From the NCBI GenBank assembly GCA_900316645.1, contig ONDP01000003.1, forward strand, positions 1 through 64,000: a stretch of 64,000 bases of DNA, written 5' to 3'. Below are positions 35,388 through 43,515 of the stretch, in pieces (position 1 is the stretch's first letter; each line of letters begins with the position of its first letter). The notes beneath the pieces are model-generated. The model was given only the letters and a program-made list of their open reading frames with translations, was not told the origin of the DNA and ran no database searches. The DNA is from an uncultured Prevotellaceae bacterium (GTDB taxonomy: Bacteria > Bacteroidota > Bacteroidia > Bacteroidales > Bacteroidaceae). A program made the translations under genes and the position numbers.

Positions 35388-36905
35388 ATGAATCTGTTTA
35401 CAAGTAACCCCGACTTTTATCCCACACCTAAAGAAGTGATTGCCCAGATGATGATGGGTGAGGATTTTATTGGTAAGACTATCCTGGAGCCGTCTGCTGG
35501 TTCTGGTAATATCGTTGACTGGCTGAAGCAGAACGGTGCCGGTCAAGTTATTGCCTGCGAGAATGACCCGCATTTGCTGAAGCTGTTACGTGGCAAATGT
35601 GACATCGTGGCCGAGGACTTTTTGACTGTCACCTCTGAGCAGGTTTCGCATGTTGACTATATCGTAATGAACCCGCCATTTAGTGAGGGTGCCAAGCACA
35701 TCCTTCATGCTTTCGACATTGCCCCCGCTGGTTGTACTATTGTGGCCCTTTGCAACAGTAGCAACTTTGAAAGTTGCTATCGTGATAAAACTAAGGCTCA
35801 ACTTAAAGAGACTGTTGAGTTGTATGGCCAGCGTGAGTTTTTGGGGAATATTTTCAAGAATGCAGAACGATGCACAGAGGTACATGTAGAACTGGTTAAG
35901 CTCTATAAAGAAGGTGAGGGTGAGAATGAGTTTGACGGTTACTTCTTTGAGCAGTTTGACAGTGACGTGGCCGGAGGTTCTGAAGAGGGATTGATGCAAT
36001 ATAACTTCGTGCGCGACATCGTGAACCGCTATACTTCTGCCGTGCGAATGTTTGACCAAGTGATGCAGCTGTCAAAGGATATAAATGAGGTTGCCGATTT
36101 CTACGACTTTAAGACCATTCAGGACCCCAAGACTGGTGAGTTGCGTCAGGAGAAAGTAACCTATGGTGGTTTACCTATAACCTTTGGTGCCCAGACTAAG
36201 AGCGAACATCCTACGGCTGTCAGTCATCAGCGTTATAAGCGTGAACTTCAGAAGCACTACTGGCATATCATTTTCCAGAAACTCAACATGGATAAGTATG
36301 CTACCAAGGATTTGCGCGAGCAGATCAATAAGTTTATAGAGTCGCAGAAGTGTGTTCCGTTTACTATGAAGAATATTTATAAGGTAGTGGATATGGTTAT
36401 CCAGACCAATGGGCAAAGGATGCTGAAAGCTCTGGAGGAAGCCTTTGATGTTATTTGCAGCCTGAGTGCAGAAAACTCTACCGCTGGCGAGAAATGGAAG
36501 ACTAATGCCAACTATATGGTGAATCGTCGTTTTATAGTTGACTATATCACTGAGGGCTATTTCTATGGTCGTACCAATTACACTGTTGACTTCCCTTGTG
36601 GTGGTCGTACTGAGATAATGGAGGATGTCTGTAAGGCTCTGTGTTATCTGACAGGTCGTAATTACGATGAGATAGGCCGTCTCTCTTCTGTTGGTCGTGG
36701 TAAGGAGTGGGGCAAATGGTTTGAGTGGGGTTTCTTCCGCTGTCGTGGGTATAAGAAGGGAACCATGCACTTTGAGTTTCTGGATGAAGATGTATGGGGA
36801 AAGTTTAATTATGAGGTGGCCGTCCTGAAGTCAAAAACTAAAGGCTGGGATTTGCCGAAAGTTACACCAAAGAAGTCAAAGATGAAGAGGGCTGCATCTG
36901 CATAA
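35388..36905 (+). CDS. DUF4942-type N6-adenine DNA methyltransferase
   Basis: 505 aa from ATG 35388; an in-frame upstream ATG at 35307 overlaps the previous gene. Residues 33-41 (LEPSAGSGN) are the SAM-binding motif and NPPF (95-98) the catalytic motif of an N6-adenine methyltransferase. The C-terminal half (about 215-400) carries the DUF4942 region, starting near MFDQVMQLSKDINEVADFY. Such enzymes are common on Bacteroidetes plasmids and phages, where they are thought to protect incoming DNA. It ends just before the second copy of the conserved 29-bp element. Confidence 0.8.
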   Translation: MNLFTSNPDFYPTPKEVIAQMMMGEDFIGKTILEPSAGSGNIVDWLKQNGAGQVIACENDPHLLKLLRGKCDIVAEDFLTVTSEQVSHVDYIVMNPPFSEGAKHILHAFDIAPAGCTIVALCNSSNFESCYRDKTKAQLKETVELYGQREFLGNIFKNAERCTEVHVELVKLYKEGEGENEFDGYFFEQFDSDVAGGSEEGLMQYNFVRDIVNRYTSAVRMFDQVMQLSKDINEVADFYDFKTIQDPKTGELRQEKVTYGGLPITFGAQTKSEHPTAVSHQRYKRELQKHYWHIIFQKLNMDKYATKDLREQINKFIESQKCVPFTMKNIYKVVDMVIQTNGQRMLKALEEAFDVICSLSAENSTAGEKWKTNANYMVNRRFIVDYITEGYFYGRTNYTVDFPCGGRTEIMEDVCKALCYLTGRNYDEIGRLSSVGRGKEWGKWFEWGFFRCRGYKKGTMHFEFLDEDVWGKFNYEVAVLKSKTKGWDLPKVTPKKSKMKRAASA

Positions 36906-36925
36906 ATTTAGAGTGACCGAAAATC

Positions 36926-36954
36926 GTGCCTATGGCCTCCTACCACAGCGGCAC
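36926..36954 (+). ncRNA. Conserved 29-bp element, copy 2 (possible structured RNA)
   Basis: GTGCC-TA, then TGGCCTCCTACCACAGC, then GGCAC; compare 34407-34435. Ends pair (GTGCC with GGCAC) and GTGACCGA precedes both. Both lie directly after a stop codon and close to a terminator. The type is a guess; it could be a 3'-UTR element or a small RNA. Confidence 0.4.
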
Positions 36955-36960
36955 TCTCCT

Positions 36961-36993
36961 ACCCCATCAGTCTTCTGGCTGGTGGGGTGTTTT
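36961..36993 (+). terminator. Rho-independent terminator
   Basis: ACCCCATCAG (36961-36970), short loop, CTGGTGGGGT (36980-36989), then GTTTTA. One G-T pair in the stem. TTTACACCT repeats at 36991, 37001 and 37024 (with ATTACACCT at 37014) follow. Confidence 0.65.
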
Positions 36994-37091
36994 ACACCTC
37001 TTTACACCTGCAAATTACACCTCTTTACACCTAAAAAAATGTGGCAAAAACAAACTTTTTTCGCTTTTTCTTGAAAAAAGTTCAAAAAATA

Positions 37092-37124
37092 TTTGGTAGT
37101 TTCAAATATTCTTTGTAATTTTGC
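37092..37124 (+). promoter_or_regulatory. Leading-region promoter, copy 2
   Basis: TTTG (37092-37095), 20 nt, TAATTTTGC (37116-37124), with CAAACTTTTTTCGCTTTTTC upstream. Same layout as 29974 and 39546. Confidence 0.75.
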
Positions 37125-37144
37125 AGCAGAAATCAGTAATAACC

Positions 37145-37159
37145 GCGTCACCGAGACGC
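37145..37159 (+). promoter_or_regulatory. Covarying leader hairpin, copy 2
   Basis: ACC, then GCGTC-ACCGA-GACGC, then ACAAAACA and the ATG at 37177. The stem has other bases than copies 1 and 3 but full pairing. Confidence 0.6.
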
Positions 37160-37176
37160 ACAAAACAAGTTTAGAT

Positions 37177-37512
37177 ATGGCAAAAAGCAAAATTCAAGTC
37201 CGTTTGACTACTAAGCAGGATCAAGGCATTGACTACACTCATGTTAGTTGTGCCAAAGGTATCTTAGGTGGTATCTATTTCCTGGAAGACGATGACTACC
37301 ATTTCCGTTACTCTATCCAGATGACTAACGGCTGGTGGTATGATAAGACTTTTGAGACAGAACTGGAGGCCGTTCGCTATCTGGTTCAGAACTCTTTCCT
37401 GATGAATTGGAACTATGACGTTATCAGCATTAAGCTGGGCTTTTATAGCAACTCTGAACGTGGTGCTATCACTTTCCGCGACAATATCCAGAATATTAAC
37501 TTAGCAGCATAA
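37177..37512 (+). CDS. Small protein, unknown
   Basis: 111 aa from ATG 37177; the in-frame ATG at 37093 is inside the promoter and cannot be the start. Soluble, aromatic-rich (YHFRYSIQMTNGWWYDKTF), with no recognised domain. It has a private strong promoter and leader, which suggests early or high expression on DNA entry. Confidence 0.5.
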   Translation: MAKSKIQVRLTTKQDQGIDYTHVSCAKGILGGIYFLEDDDYHFRYSIQMTNGWWYDKTFETELEAVRYLVQNSFLMNWNYDVISIKLGFYSNSERGAITFRDNIQNINLAA

Positions 37513-37517
37513 CAACT

Positions 37518-37910
37518 ATGGTTACGAAGAAAATACAGAAGGAAGTCATCGAGTATATTGCCGAGACTTTTAATCAGGAGCCTTACGAGTGGCTGACAGA
37601 TAATCGCTTTGTGGATCATCATGGCTGCGATGGCTATATCTTTAAGTCAGAATTGGCCGCACGTCGTTACATCCTGAGTGACATCCACGAATATGGTAGC
37701 GAGTGCGAGGGTGCTATGGGCGATGAAGATTGGATTTGTCTGCTGGTTGGTACTGGCATGAGAGAGTGTGATGCACGTCGAATTGTGGAGTCTGGTCAGT
37801 GGGAGAAAGTTGCCCGTAAAATGCTGGATAGTTGTGGTCCGTCTCACTTCCTGAGCACATATAGTGGCCAGGTGGCTACGATGAGCGATAGCAGCTTACT
37901 TTATTATTAA
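37518..37910 (+). CDS. Small protein, unknown
   Basis: 130 aa, 5 nt after the previous stop and in the same operon. Acidic, alpha-helical, with Tyr/Glu-rich segments and a few Cys (HGCDGY, CEGAMG). No recognised family. Confidence 0.45.
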   Translation: MVTKKIQKEVIEYIAETFNQEPYEWLTDNRFVDHHGCDGYIFKSELAARRYILSDIHEYGSECEGAMGDEDWICLLVGTGMRECDARRIVESGQWEKVARKMLDSCGPSHFLSTYSGQVATMSDSSLLYY

Positions 37911-37937
37911 TTCATTAACTCATTAATTCATCAAGTT

Positions 37938-38252
37938 ATGACTAAGGTAGTTTTCCGTAAGTTCAAGGATGGCGAAGTTATTGCCGTGTTCCCAGAGGTT
38001 TCATATAACTATGTACATATCATGTCGTATCAGCATGTCGGACAGCATGGCGACTGTGTGCCCTGGATATCCTCTTTCACTAAGCCGGCCACCCCAGATG
38101 AGTATGCCGACCTGTTGGCAGAATTGAAATCTATTGGCTACGATGATTTGCAGATCTGCAAGCGTATTAATCAGAATGCCTGCCGCCGTTCTTTCTGTCA
38201 GTATGGCCAAAAGGAGGCTCCAGCTGCTATCACGTCAGCATTCCGTTCATAA
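37938..38252 (+). CDS. Small protein, unknown
   Basis: 104 aa; begins after a CATNAATT repeat leader. Mixed alpha/beta, basic at the C-terminus (NACRRSFCQYGQK). No motif recognised. Confidence 0.45.
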   Translation: MTKVVFRKFKDGEVIAVFPEVSYNYVHIMSYQHVGQHGDCVPWISSFTKPATPDEYADLLAELKSIGYDDLQICKRINQNACRRSFCQYGQKEAPAAITSAFRS

Positions 38253-38281
38253 ATTCATTAATTCATAAATTCATTACGACT

Positions 38282-39091
38282 ATGGCAAAGAAAACGAATA
38301 ATAAGGAGAGTGTGGTTGACTACCTGAAGAGTGGTGAGCGCACAGTGGATGAAGCATGGAGCAAGGAGAGTGAGCCGTTTGTGAAGATTCGCACAGCGAC
38401 CGGCCTCTATACGTTCTATGAGTGGAGCGACCCAGTGAAGAATATGGACGCTTACAAAGAGATAGAAAACTATCGTAAGCGCGAAGAGCGCAGATTGGCT
38501 AACAAGATGAACTATGGCGATGAGCGTGGACGTAGTGCCGTGTTCTGTGACAACCGAACGGCTCTTGACCTGGCTCTGCTGAAAGACCGCCCAGACTATC
38601 TGCGTGTGGCCTATCGTGCCTACCTGATGACGCAGAAGGCTAAGAAGGAGGTTCGCCAGTATGTGTATCATAACCTGATAGTACGTGCCAACATGTTTCA
38701 TAAGGATGCCGAGAAGTTTCTGCTGAAGGAGATAGACCCCTATACGTTCGAGGTGCTGCCACCGGCATGGCGCAAGTGCATGAACGACCCGTGCCCAGAA
38801 CTGGAGGGTGTGACGCTGACAGACATCATGGAAGAGCTGACACCGGCATGGCGCAAAGGTCAGCGCATGGCCCGCCAGATGCGTGGTGGACGCTTCGTGC
38901 TCTGTGAGGTGGTGGGCTACGAAATCAACTATAAGTATGGCTATCGCTCGACGCTCAACGAGTGCAATCCATACGCCCTGGAGTATCGCGTGAAGACTGT
39001 TGGCGACGATGGCGAATATTCGCCAGTGTATAGCGTGAAGCGCGACAACGCCTATCCTGCTTTTCATGCTGAGAAAGACAATAAAAAGTAA
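38282..39091 (+). CDS. Unknown protein, helical
   Basis: 269 aa, charged and mostly helical, with no recognised domain or membrane span. The repeated phrase PPAWRKCMND / TPAWRKGQRM near residues 160 and 195 hints at an internal repeat. An antisense frame of the same length overlaps it entirely, but codon pattern, leader repeats and neighbours support the + strand. It may be part of the anti-defence or replication set of the leading region; nothing is certain. Confidence 0.5.
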   Translation: MAKKTNNKESVVDYLKSGERTVDEAWSKESEPFVKIRTATGLYTFYEWSDPVKNMDAYKEIENYRKREERRLANKMNYGDERGRSAVFCDNRTALDLALLKDRPDYLRVAYRAYLMTQKAKKEVRQYVYHNLIVRANMFHKDAEKFLLKEIDPYTFEVLPPAWRKCMNDPCPELEGVTLTDIMEELTPAWRKGQRMARQMRGGRFVLCEVVGYEINYKYGYRSTLNECNPYALEYRVKTVGDDGEYSPVYSVKRDNAYPAFHAEKDNKK

Positions 39092-39107
39092 CGTCTAACC
39101 GTTTAAT

Positions 39108-39470
39108 ATGTATCGTATGAGCAATTTCACTTTTACCGTCAGTCAGGTGCAAGGGGAGCACGGTCACAGCTTCCCTCTGCTGACTGCTAACGAATATCCC
39201 TGGATGAACGTCCAGATAGTGCCTACCCCACCCCATCAGCGCGACATCATCATGGACGCTCTGCGCAGACGTGGCGGTAGGGTGTGCATGGCCGAGGGCC
39301 GTCAGGACTTCGTGGCTATTCAGTCCGGTGGCGGTTCCAAGGAGCACCCCACCATTGAGGTGACTGCCGAGAACTACCGCGAGGTGGCCGATGCACTGCT
39401 GGCATGTCAGCAGGCTGCTGCCGACTTCTGGGCTGAGAACTCGGAGTATTTAGGGGAAATTCTCCGCTAA
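39108..39470 (+). CDS. Small protein, unknown
   Basis: 120 aa from ATG 39108; ATG 39117 is an alternative start. Soluble, with a central segment HQRDIIMDALRRRGGRVCM and an alpha-helical C-terminus. Its stop codon lies inside a perfect 12-bp inverted repeat. Function unknown. Confidence 0.45.
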   Translation: MYRMSNFTFTVSQVQGEHGHSFPLLTANEYPWMNVQIVPTPPHQRDIIMDALRRRGGRVCMAEGRQDFVAIQSGGGSKEHPTIEVTAENYREVADALLACQQAAADFWAENSEYLGEILR

Positions 39471-39490
39471 TTTCCCCTAATTTCCCTTGT
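39450..39490 (+). terminator. Inverted repeat over a stop codon, likely terminator
   Basis: TTAGGGGAAATT (39450-39461) and AATTTCCCCTAA (39469-39480) are perfect 12-bp arms with a 7-nt loop. A weaker T-rich stretch follows (TTTCCCTTGTTTT). Confidence 0.55.
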
Positions 39491-39545
39491 TTTATGAACA
39501 AAAACAAACTTTTTTCGCTTTTTCTTGAAAAAATATCGAAAATTA

Positions 39546-39578
39546 TTTGGTGGTTTCAGAAATAATGCTTACCTTTGC
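39546..39578 (+). promoter_or_regulatory. Leading-region promoter, copy 3
   Basis: TTTG (39546-39549), 20 nt, TACCTTTGC (39570-39578), with CAAACTTTTTTCGCTTTTTC upstream, identical there to copy 2. Confidence 0.75.
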
Positions 39579-39607
39579 AGCAGATAAGTTAATTATTAGT
39601 ATTCACC

Positions 39608-39623
39608 GAGCCAACTGAGGCTC
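39608..39623 (+). promoter_or_regulatory. Covarying leader hairpin, copy 3
   Basis: ACC, then GAGCC-AACTGA-GGCTC, then ACAAAACA and the ATG at 39641. Confidence 0.6.
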
Positions 39624-39640
39624 ACAAAACAAGAAAGAAT

Positions 39641-39949
39641 ATGGCAAACAAAAAATCTCTTCGCAAGCGTCAGTTACAAGATCTCAGAGGTCTGGTACAT
39701 TCTAACGACTTCAAACTTCTGGTGCCAGTAGAACTGTGCTGCCTGAAGGGTGGTGGTTTCACCATTACTGCCACACACCTCTCTCCTGATGAGGACTTTG
39801 TAGATGTGTTCGTACAGAGTGGCGACTTCGACGCTATCAATGAGAATCGTGCCGGCTGCTGCATGGCCAGTGATCTGACAGCTGAGTCGTTGGCACGTCT
39901 GCATCAAGCAGCTTGGAAGGCTGCCTTTACTGGTGGCAGACTTCACTAA
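39641..39949 (+). CDS. Small protein, unknown
   Basis: 102 aa. Begins with a basic stretch (ANKKSLRKRQLQDLRG), then mixed alpha/beta. No recognised domain. It is expressed from its own promoter and stands just before the DNA ligase gene, separated by a long CATNAATT-type leader. Confidence 0.45.
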   Translation: MANKKSLRKRQLQDLRGLVHSNDFKLLVPVELCCLKGGGFTITATHLSPDEDFVDVFVQSGDFDAINENRAGCCMASDLTAESLARLHQAAWKAAFTGGRLH

Positions 39950-40005
39950 TTCATTATTTCATCAATTCATCAATTCACCGTTTCATTAAAAAACAGAAAA
40001 CAATT

Positions 40006-41619
40006 ATGACACAGAAAGATTACATTGCACTGGTGAACCAGGCACAGAGAAAGAGTTATGAGTATTACGTCCTGTCGGCTCCGACTATCAGCGACACAGA
40101 GTTTGACGTGTTGGTGGCTGAGATCGAGAAGGCTGAGTCTGAACATCCTGAGTGGATAGTTCCTGACTCTCCGACACAGTGCGTAGGTTCTGACCTGTCG
40201 GCCAATGGCCGCCGTCAGATCATCCATCGTACACCGATGCTGTCGTGCCAGAAGGCTAAGAACCTGGACGAACTGGCTAAGTGGGTCAGCAAGAGTGAGC
40301 AGCGTATGAATGAGCTGACTCATAGCAACCATACCGGCGGTTACAATTATGTGCTGATGTGGAAGTATGACGGCATTTCGTGCTCTATCGTTTATCAGGA
40401 TGGCGAACTGGTGAGTGCATCGACTCGTGGCGATGGTAGGGTAGGGCAGGACATCACCGAGCATGTGAAGATGATGGGTAGTGTGCCCCAGCAGCTTTCA
40501 AAGATTTATTATGGTGAGGGCTTTTCTCTCAAAGGTCGTATCGAAGTGCGTGGCGAGATCTGTTGCAGTAAGAAGAATCTGCCGTTGCTCTCTCAGAAGT
40601 ACACCGACTGCCGTACTGCCGCCAGCAGCTTGTGCAACCAGGCCGTGCCCGATGAGTACGACATGGCTATGCTCGACTTCATTCCCTGGGATGCTATAAT
40701 TGACGAACAGATCAGCTGCCAGCGTTACCTTTGTCCTACGCCGTTGGGTTATCCTTGGCATAAGCTCTCATTCCTGGAGAACCTGGGTTTCGTGCATCGT
40801 GCAGAGACTTTCTCGCCTCATGGCTACGAAGCCTGTGCTGCCTGCATTGCAGAGCGTGAGAAGGAGCGTGACGCTTATCCATGGCCTGTTGACGGTGTGG
40901 TTATACGCATTACGCATGATGACTACTTCCAGATGTTCGGTGCCACTGAGCACCATCCTCATGGCTCTATTGCCTATAAGTTTGCACCGGCTAAGACCAT
41001 TACCCGCTGCACTCGCATTGAGGTGACTGTCGGTAAGACCGGCAAGCGTACTCCCGTCGTACACTTCGAGCCTGTCACCATTATGGGCCGTACCGTCCGT
41101 AAGGCCAGCGTGGGCAGTGAGGCCACTCTCCAGCGTCTTGGTGTGGTCATGGGTAGCACCATTGAGGTAGGACTTGCTAACGATGTCCGTCCGACTGTCT
41201 ATCGCGTTATAGAGGATGCAGAAAATCAGGCTCCCGAAGTTACGGAAAATGACCCCTTAGAGGGTATCGACTTCCCTGGTGAAGAGAGTCCTGTATGTAG
41301 CAACATTGTTGCTGCCTCTGAAGAGGAACAGCCCGAAGAGCCTTGGTTGGCTCCGTCGTTTGCAGATCTCTATCCTGAGACGCAGGTACTTCACGAGGCA
41401 CCTACGCCTCCAGTAGTGGAGCCTGCTGTCGTTCCTGTCAGTGAGGATGATGGCCAGCAGTCGCCTGGTGGCTCTGTTGCTGCTCCTAACGGTAAGCATA
41501 AGATTCTGGCTGCCGTGGCCACTCTCTGCGTGGCTCTGGCCGTTGTGTGTGGTGCTGCCGTGCTCCTGGGTGCTCTGGCCTTTGCGCTGCCTGTGCTCAA
41601 TGGAACACTTCGCGCATAA
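40006..41619 (+). CDS. NAD-dependent DNA ligase, short form with C-terminal membrane helix
   Basis: 537 aa from ATG 40006; an upstream in-frame ATG at 39913 overlaps the previous gene. Domain Ia (YYVLSAPTISDTEFD, then DSPTQCVGS) and the adenylation domain with catalytic Lys120 in WKYDG, STRGDGRVGQD, RGE and DGVVIRI are clear, followed by an OB-like part (TVGKTGKRTPVVHFEPV). Zinc-finger, HhH and BRCT domains of LigA are missing. Instead there is a Pro/Glu-rich linker (about 410-490) and a strongly hydrophobic helix at about 500-530. An iteron-like sequence lies inside the gene at 41238-41260. A ligase anchored in the membrane is unusual. Confidence 0.85.
   Translation: MTQKDYIALVNQAQRKSYEYYVLSAPTISDTEFDVLVAEIEKAESEHPEWIVPDSPTQCVGSDLSANGRRQIIHRTPMLSCQKAKNLDELAKWVSKSEQRMNELTHSNHTGGYNYVLMWKYDGISCSIVYQDGELVSASTRGDGRVGQDITEHVKMMGSVPQQLSKIYYGEGFSLKGRIEVRGEICCSKKNLPLLSQKYTDCRTAASSLCNQAVPDEYDMAMLDFIPWDAIIDEQISCQRYLCPTPLGYPWHKLSFLENLGFVHRAETFSPHGYEACAACIAEREKERDAYPWPVDGVVIRITHDDYFQMFGATEHHPHGSIAYKFAPAKTITRCTRIEVTVGKTGKRTPVVHFEPVTIMGRTVRKASVGSEATLQRLGVVMGSTIEVGLANDVRPTVYRVIEDAENQAPEVTENDPLEGIDFPGEESPVCSNIVAASEEEQPEEPWLAPSFADLYPETQVLHEAPTPPVVEPAVVPVSEDDGQQSPGGSVAAPNGKHKILAAVATLCVALAVVCGAAVLLGALAFALPVLNGTLRA
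41238..41260 (-). repeat. Iteron-like site inside the ligase gene
   Basis: The - strand reads CTAAGGGGT-N7-CGTAACT, close to the iteron TTTAGGGGT-N7-CGTAACC at the origin. On the + strand it encodes VTENDPL of the ligase linker. Confidence 0.5.
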
Positions 41620-41663
41620 TCATCAATTCATAGATTCATAAATTCATAAAATCATTATAGTAT

Positions 41664-42491
41664 ATGTCAGAAATCAGAGAAAATCAAGTAAGACCACTCC
41701 CTATATGGGATGGTGAACTATCACAGTACAGTCAGCACTTTATGACTGGTATGCAGTTTCATGGCCCATTCATCGTGACGGCTTCACAAGCTCGTAATGA
41801 CCTTGGCCAGTGTATCATCAGCACTCGATCGCCACACCTGGTATGTAAGATTCATGCTTTCAAAACCAAAATGGGCGAGGGTGGAAATGAGAAAGCTCGC
41901 GCACAGGAAAAGCGTGAGGAAATGGCACGGATGGCATGGCTTCAGCAACGTGCAGACGCTTTCGACAATGAGCGTGAGGCATTGCGTCAGGGCATAACCA
42001 TCCGCGACTATATCGAGCAGAAGGGTAGGGTGTATGACGAAGAGTTTGACCAGCCGCGTATCGTGGTAAAGGTGCCTGGACTCTCGGCCTATCTGGAACT
42101 GCTTGGGTGCCTCGATTCGTTGAATGAGGGTGAAATAGATGCTATCGACTGGACGGGTGAGCATGGTATATTGGCTACGCTTGACAGCATGGCACAGTGG
42201 GCACAGAATATCTGGGATCGAAAAGACCGCCGCTACCGTGCTTCATCGACACTCGACATGCAGCCGTTACCTGAATGGCAGGCTGATGCCTACGACCCAG
42301 AACTGCGTCCCTGGATGCCTAAGAAGCGTGGCCTCGGTCATACCTATATCGACCCCAGCCGTCGCCCAGAACTGTTGCACTCGAAGGCTCCGCAAGGCTC
42401 TGCCGACTATGGCATGATACGCGACTTGAAACGTGCGACTGCCGACAATGCAGCTGTTGGCATGGCTCCTGAAAACTATGGTGATGAATAA
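41664..42491 (+). CDS. Unknown protein upstream of ParA
   Basis: 275 aa. Soluble, charged, with no recognised domain or motif; helical middle region rich in Glu/Arg (about 80-130). It follows the ligase in the same direction after a CATNAATT leader. A role in replication, partition or entry is possible by position only. Confidence 0.45.
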   Translation: MSEIRENQVRPLPIWDGELSQYSQHFMTGMQFHGPFIVTASQARNDLGQCIISTRSPHLVCKIHAFKTKMGEGGNEKARAQEKREEMARMAWLQQRADAFDNEREALRQGITIRDYIEQKGRVYDEEFDQPRIVVKVPGLSAYLELLGCLDSLNEGEIDAIDWTGEHGILATLDSMAQWAQNIWDRKDRRYRASSTLDMQPLPEWQADAYDPELRPWMPKKRGLGHTYIDPSRRPELLHSKAPQGSADYGMIRDLKRATADNAAVGMAPENYGDE

Positions 42492-42594
42492 TGGTCCTGT
42501 ATGTGGTTATGTTATAACGACTCTGAAAAATCACAGTTTTCATAAATTCATTAACTCATATTTTCATAAATTCATAAAATAATGACGATTTTAT

Positions 42595-42626
42595 TTTGTC
42601 AATTCAAAGTTTTATAGTACATTTGC
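42595..42626 (+). promoter_or_regulatory. Promoter of partition operon
   Basis: TTTG (42595-42598), 19 nt, TACATTTGC (42618-42626), 24 nt before the parA ATG. Confidence 0.7.
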
Positions 42627-42649
42627 ACCAAATTAAAATAATATAGGTT

Positions 42650-43513
42650 ATGGAAAGACTGAAAGAAGTTTTGGCTTTTGCCAACAACAAGGGTGGGGTA
42701 GCGAAGACTACCACCGTGCAGAACGTGGCTGCCGGAATGCTGAGACGTGATCCGTCGCTGCGCATCCTCTGCATTGACCTGGACCCGCAAGGGAATCTCT
42801 CATCGCTCCTGGGATGGAGGGAAAAGATGAAACAGTATCACGAGCAGAAGCACTCGACGCTGACGGTGGCCGACGCTCTGAGGGATGGCGATAACAATCA
42901 CCTGCCAGTGTATCAGAGCCGCGAGGGGCTGTTCTATGTGCCTGCATCGCCCATGCTGGCCGAGATAGATCCTGACCTGCACCGCCAGATGCAGCCGAAG
43001 CTGGTGCTGGCCTCGCTGTTTGGTAACGACATTCACTACATGGATAACCTCTACATGGAGGCAGAGCGACTGGATGGAGACTACATAGAGGACTGCTTCG
43101 ACTATGTGCTGATAGACTGTGCTCCTGCGCTGTCAGAACTGACCTACAACGCCCTGGGTGCCGCTACGGGTGTAATCATACCCGTGCAGCTGGGTTCGCT
43201 CAGTGTGGACGGCATAGGGCGCATGATGGAGGCTTACAAGGCGGTTAAGCGGAAACTAAACAACGACCTGGATATGCGGGGCCTGCTGATAGTGATGGCC
43301 GATGAGCGCACTAACCTGGCACGAGAGACCAGCGACTTCCTGCGCGACACCTACGATGCCGACATGTTCAAGACGCGCATCCGTCAGTGTGTGAAGGTGG
43401 GTGAAAGCCAGTTCCAGCATCAGGACATCTTCGACTATGCGCCTGACTGTACCGCTGCCCGCGACTACGACGATTTTATCACGGAATTGTTGAACAATGA
43501 TAATGAGGAATAA
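42650..43513 (+). CDS. parA: ParA-type partition ATPase
   Basis: 287 aa. Deviant Walker A box K14-G-G-V-A-K-T-T21 after a beta strand (LAFANN), Walker A' CIDLDPQGN near 43-51 and Walker B-like YVLIDCAP near 140-147 are all present. Soluble Ia/Ib-type ParA without a long N-terminal HTH. It moves plasmid copies apart by nucleoid gradients with a DNA-bound partner, here probably the ribbon-helix-helix protein encoded 3 nt downstream. Its presence with Rep and iterons is the main sign that the phage persists as a plasmid. Confidence 0.88.
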   Translation: MERLKEVLAFANNKGGVAKTTTVQNVAAGMLRRDPSLRILCIDLDPQGNLSSLLGWREKMKQYHEQKHSTLTVADALRDGDNNHLPVYQSREGLFYVPASPMLAEIDPDLHRQMQPKLVLASLFGNDIHYMDNLYMEAERLDGDYIEDCFDYVLIDCAPALSELTYNALGAATGVIIPVQLGSLSVDGIGRMMEAYKAVKRKLNNDLDMRGLLIVMADERTNLARETSDFLRDTYDADMFKTRIRQCVKVGESQFQHQDIFDYAPDCTAARDYDDFITELLNNDNEE

Positions 43514-43515
43514 CT

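Noticed and set aside
38258-39067. A 269-aa minus-strand frame fully opposite 38282-39091
   Set aside because: The plus-strand frame has the CATNAATT leader, the ATG spacing and the operon direction; the antisense one has none.
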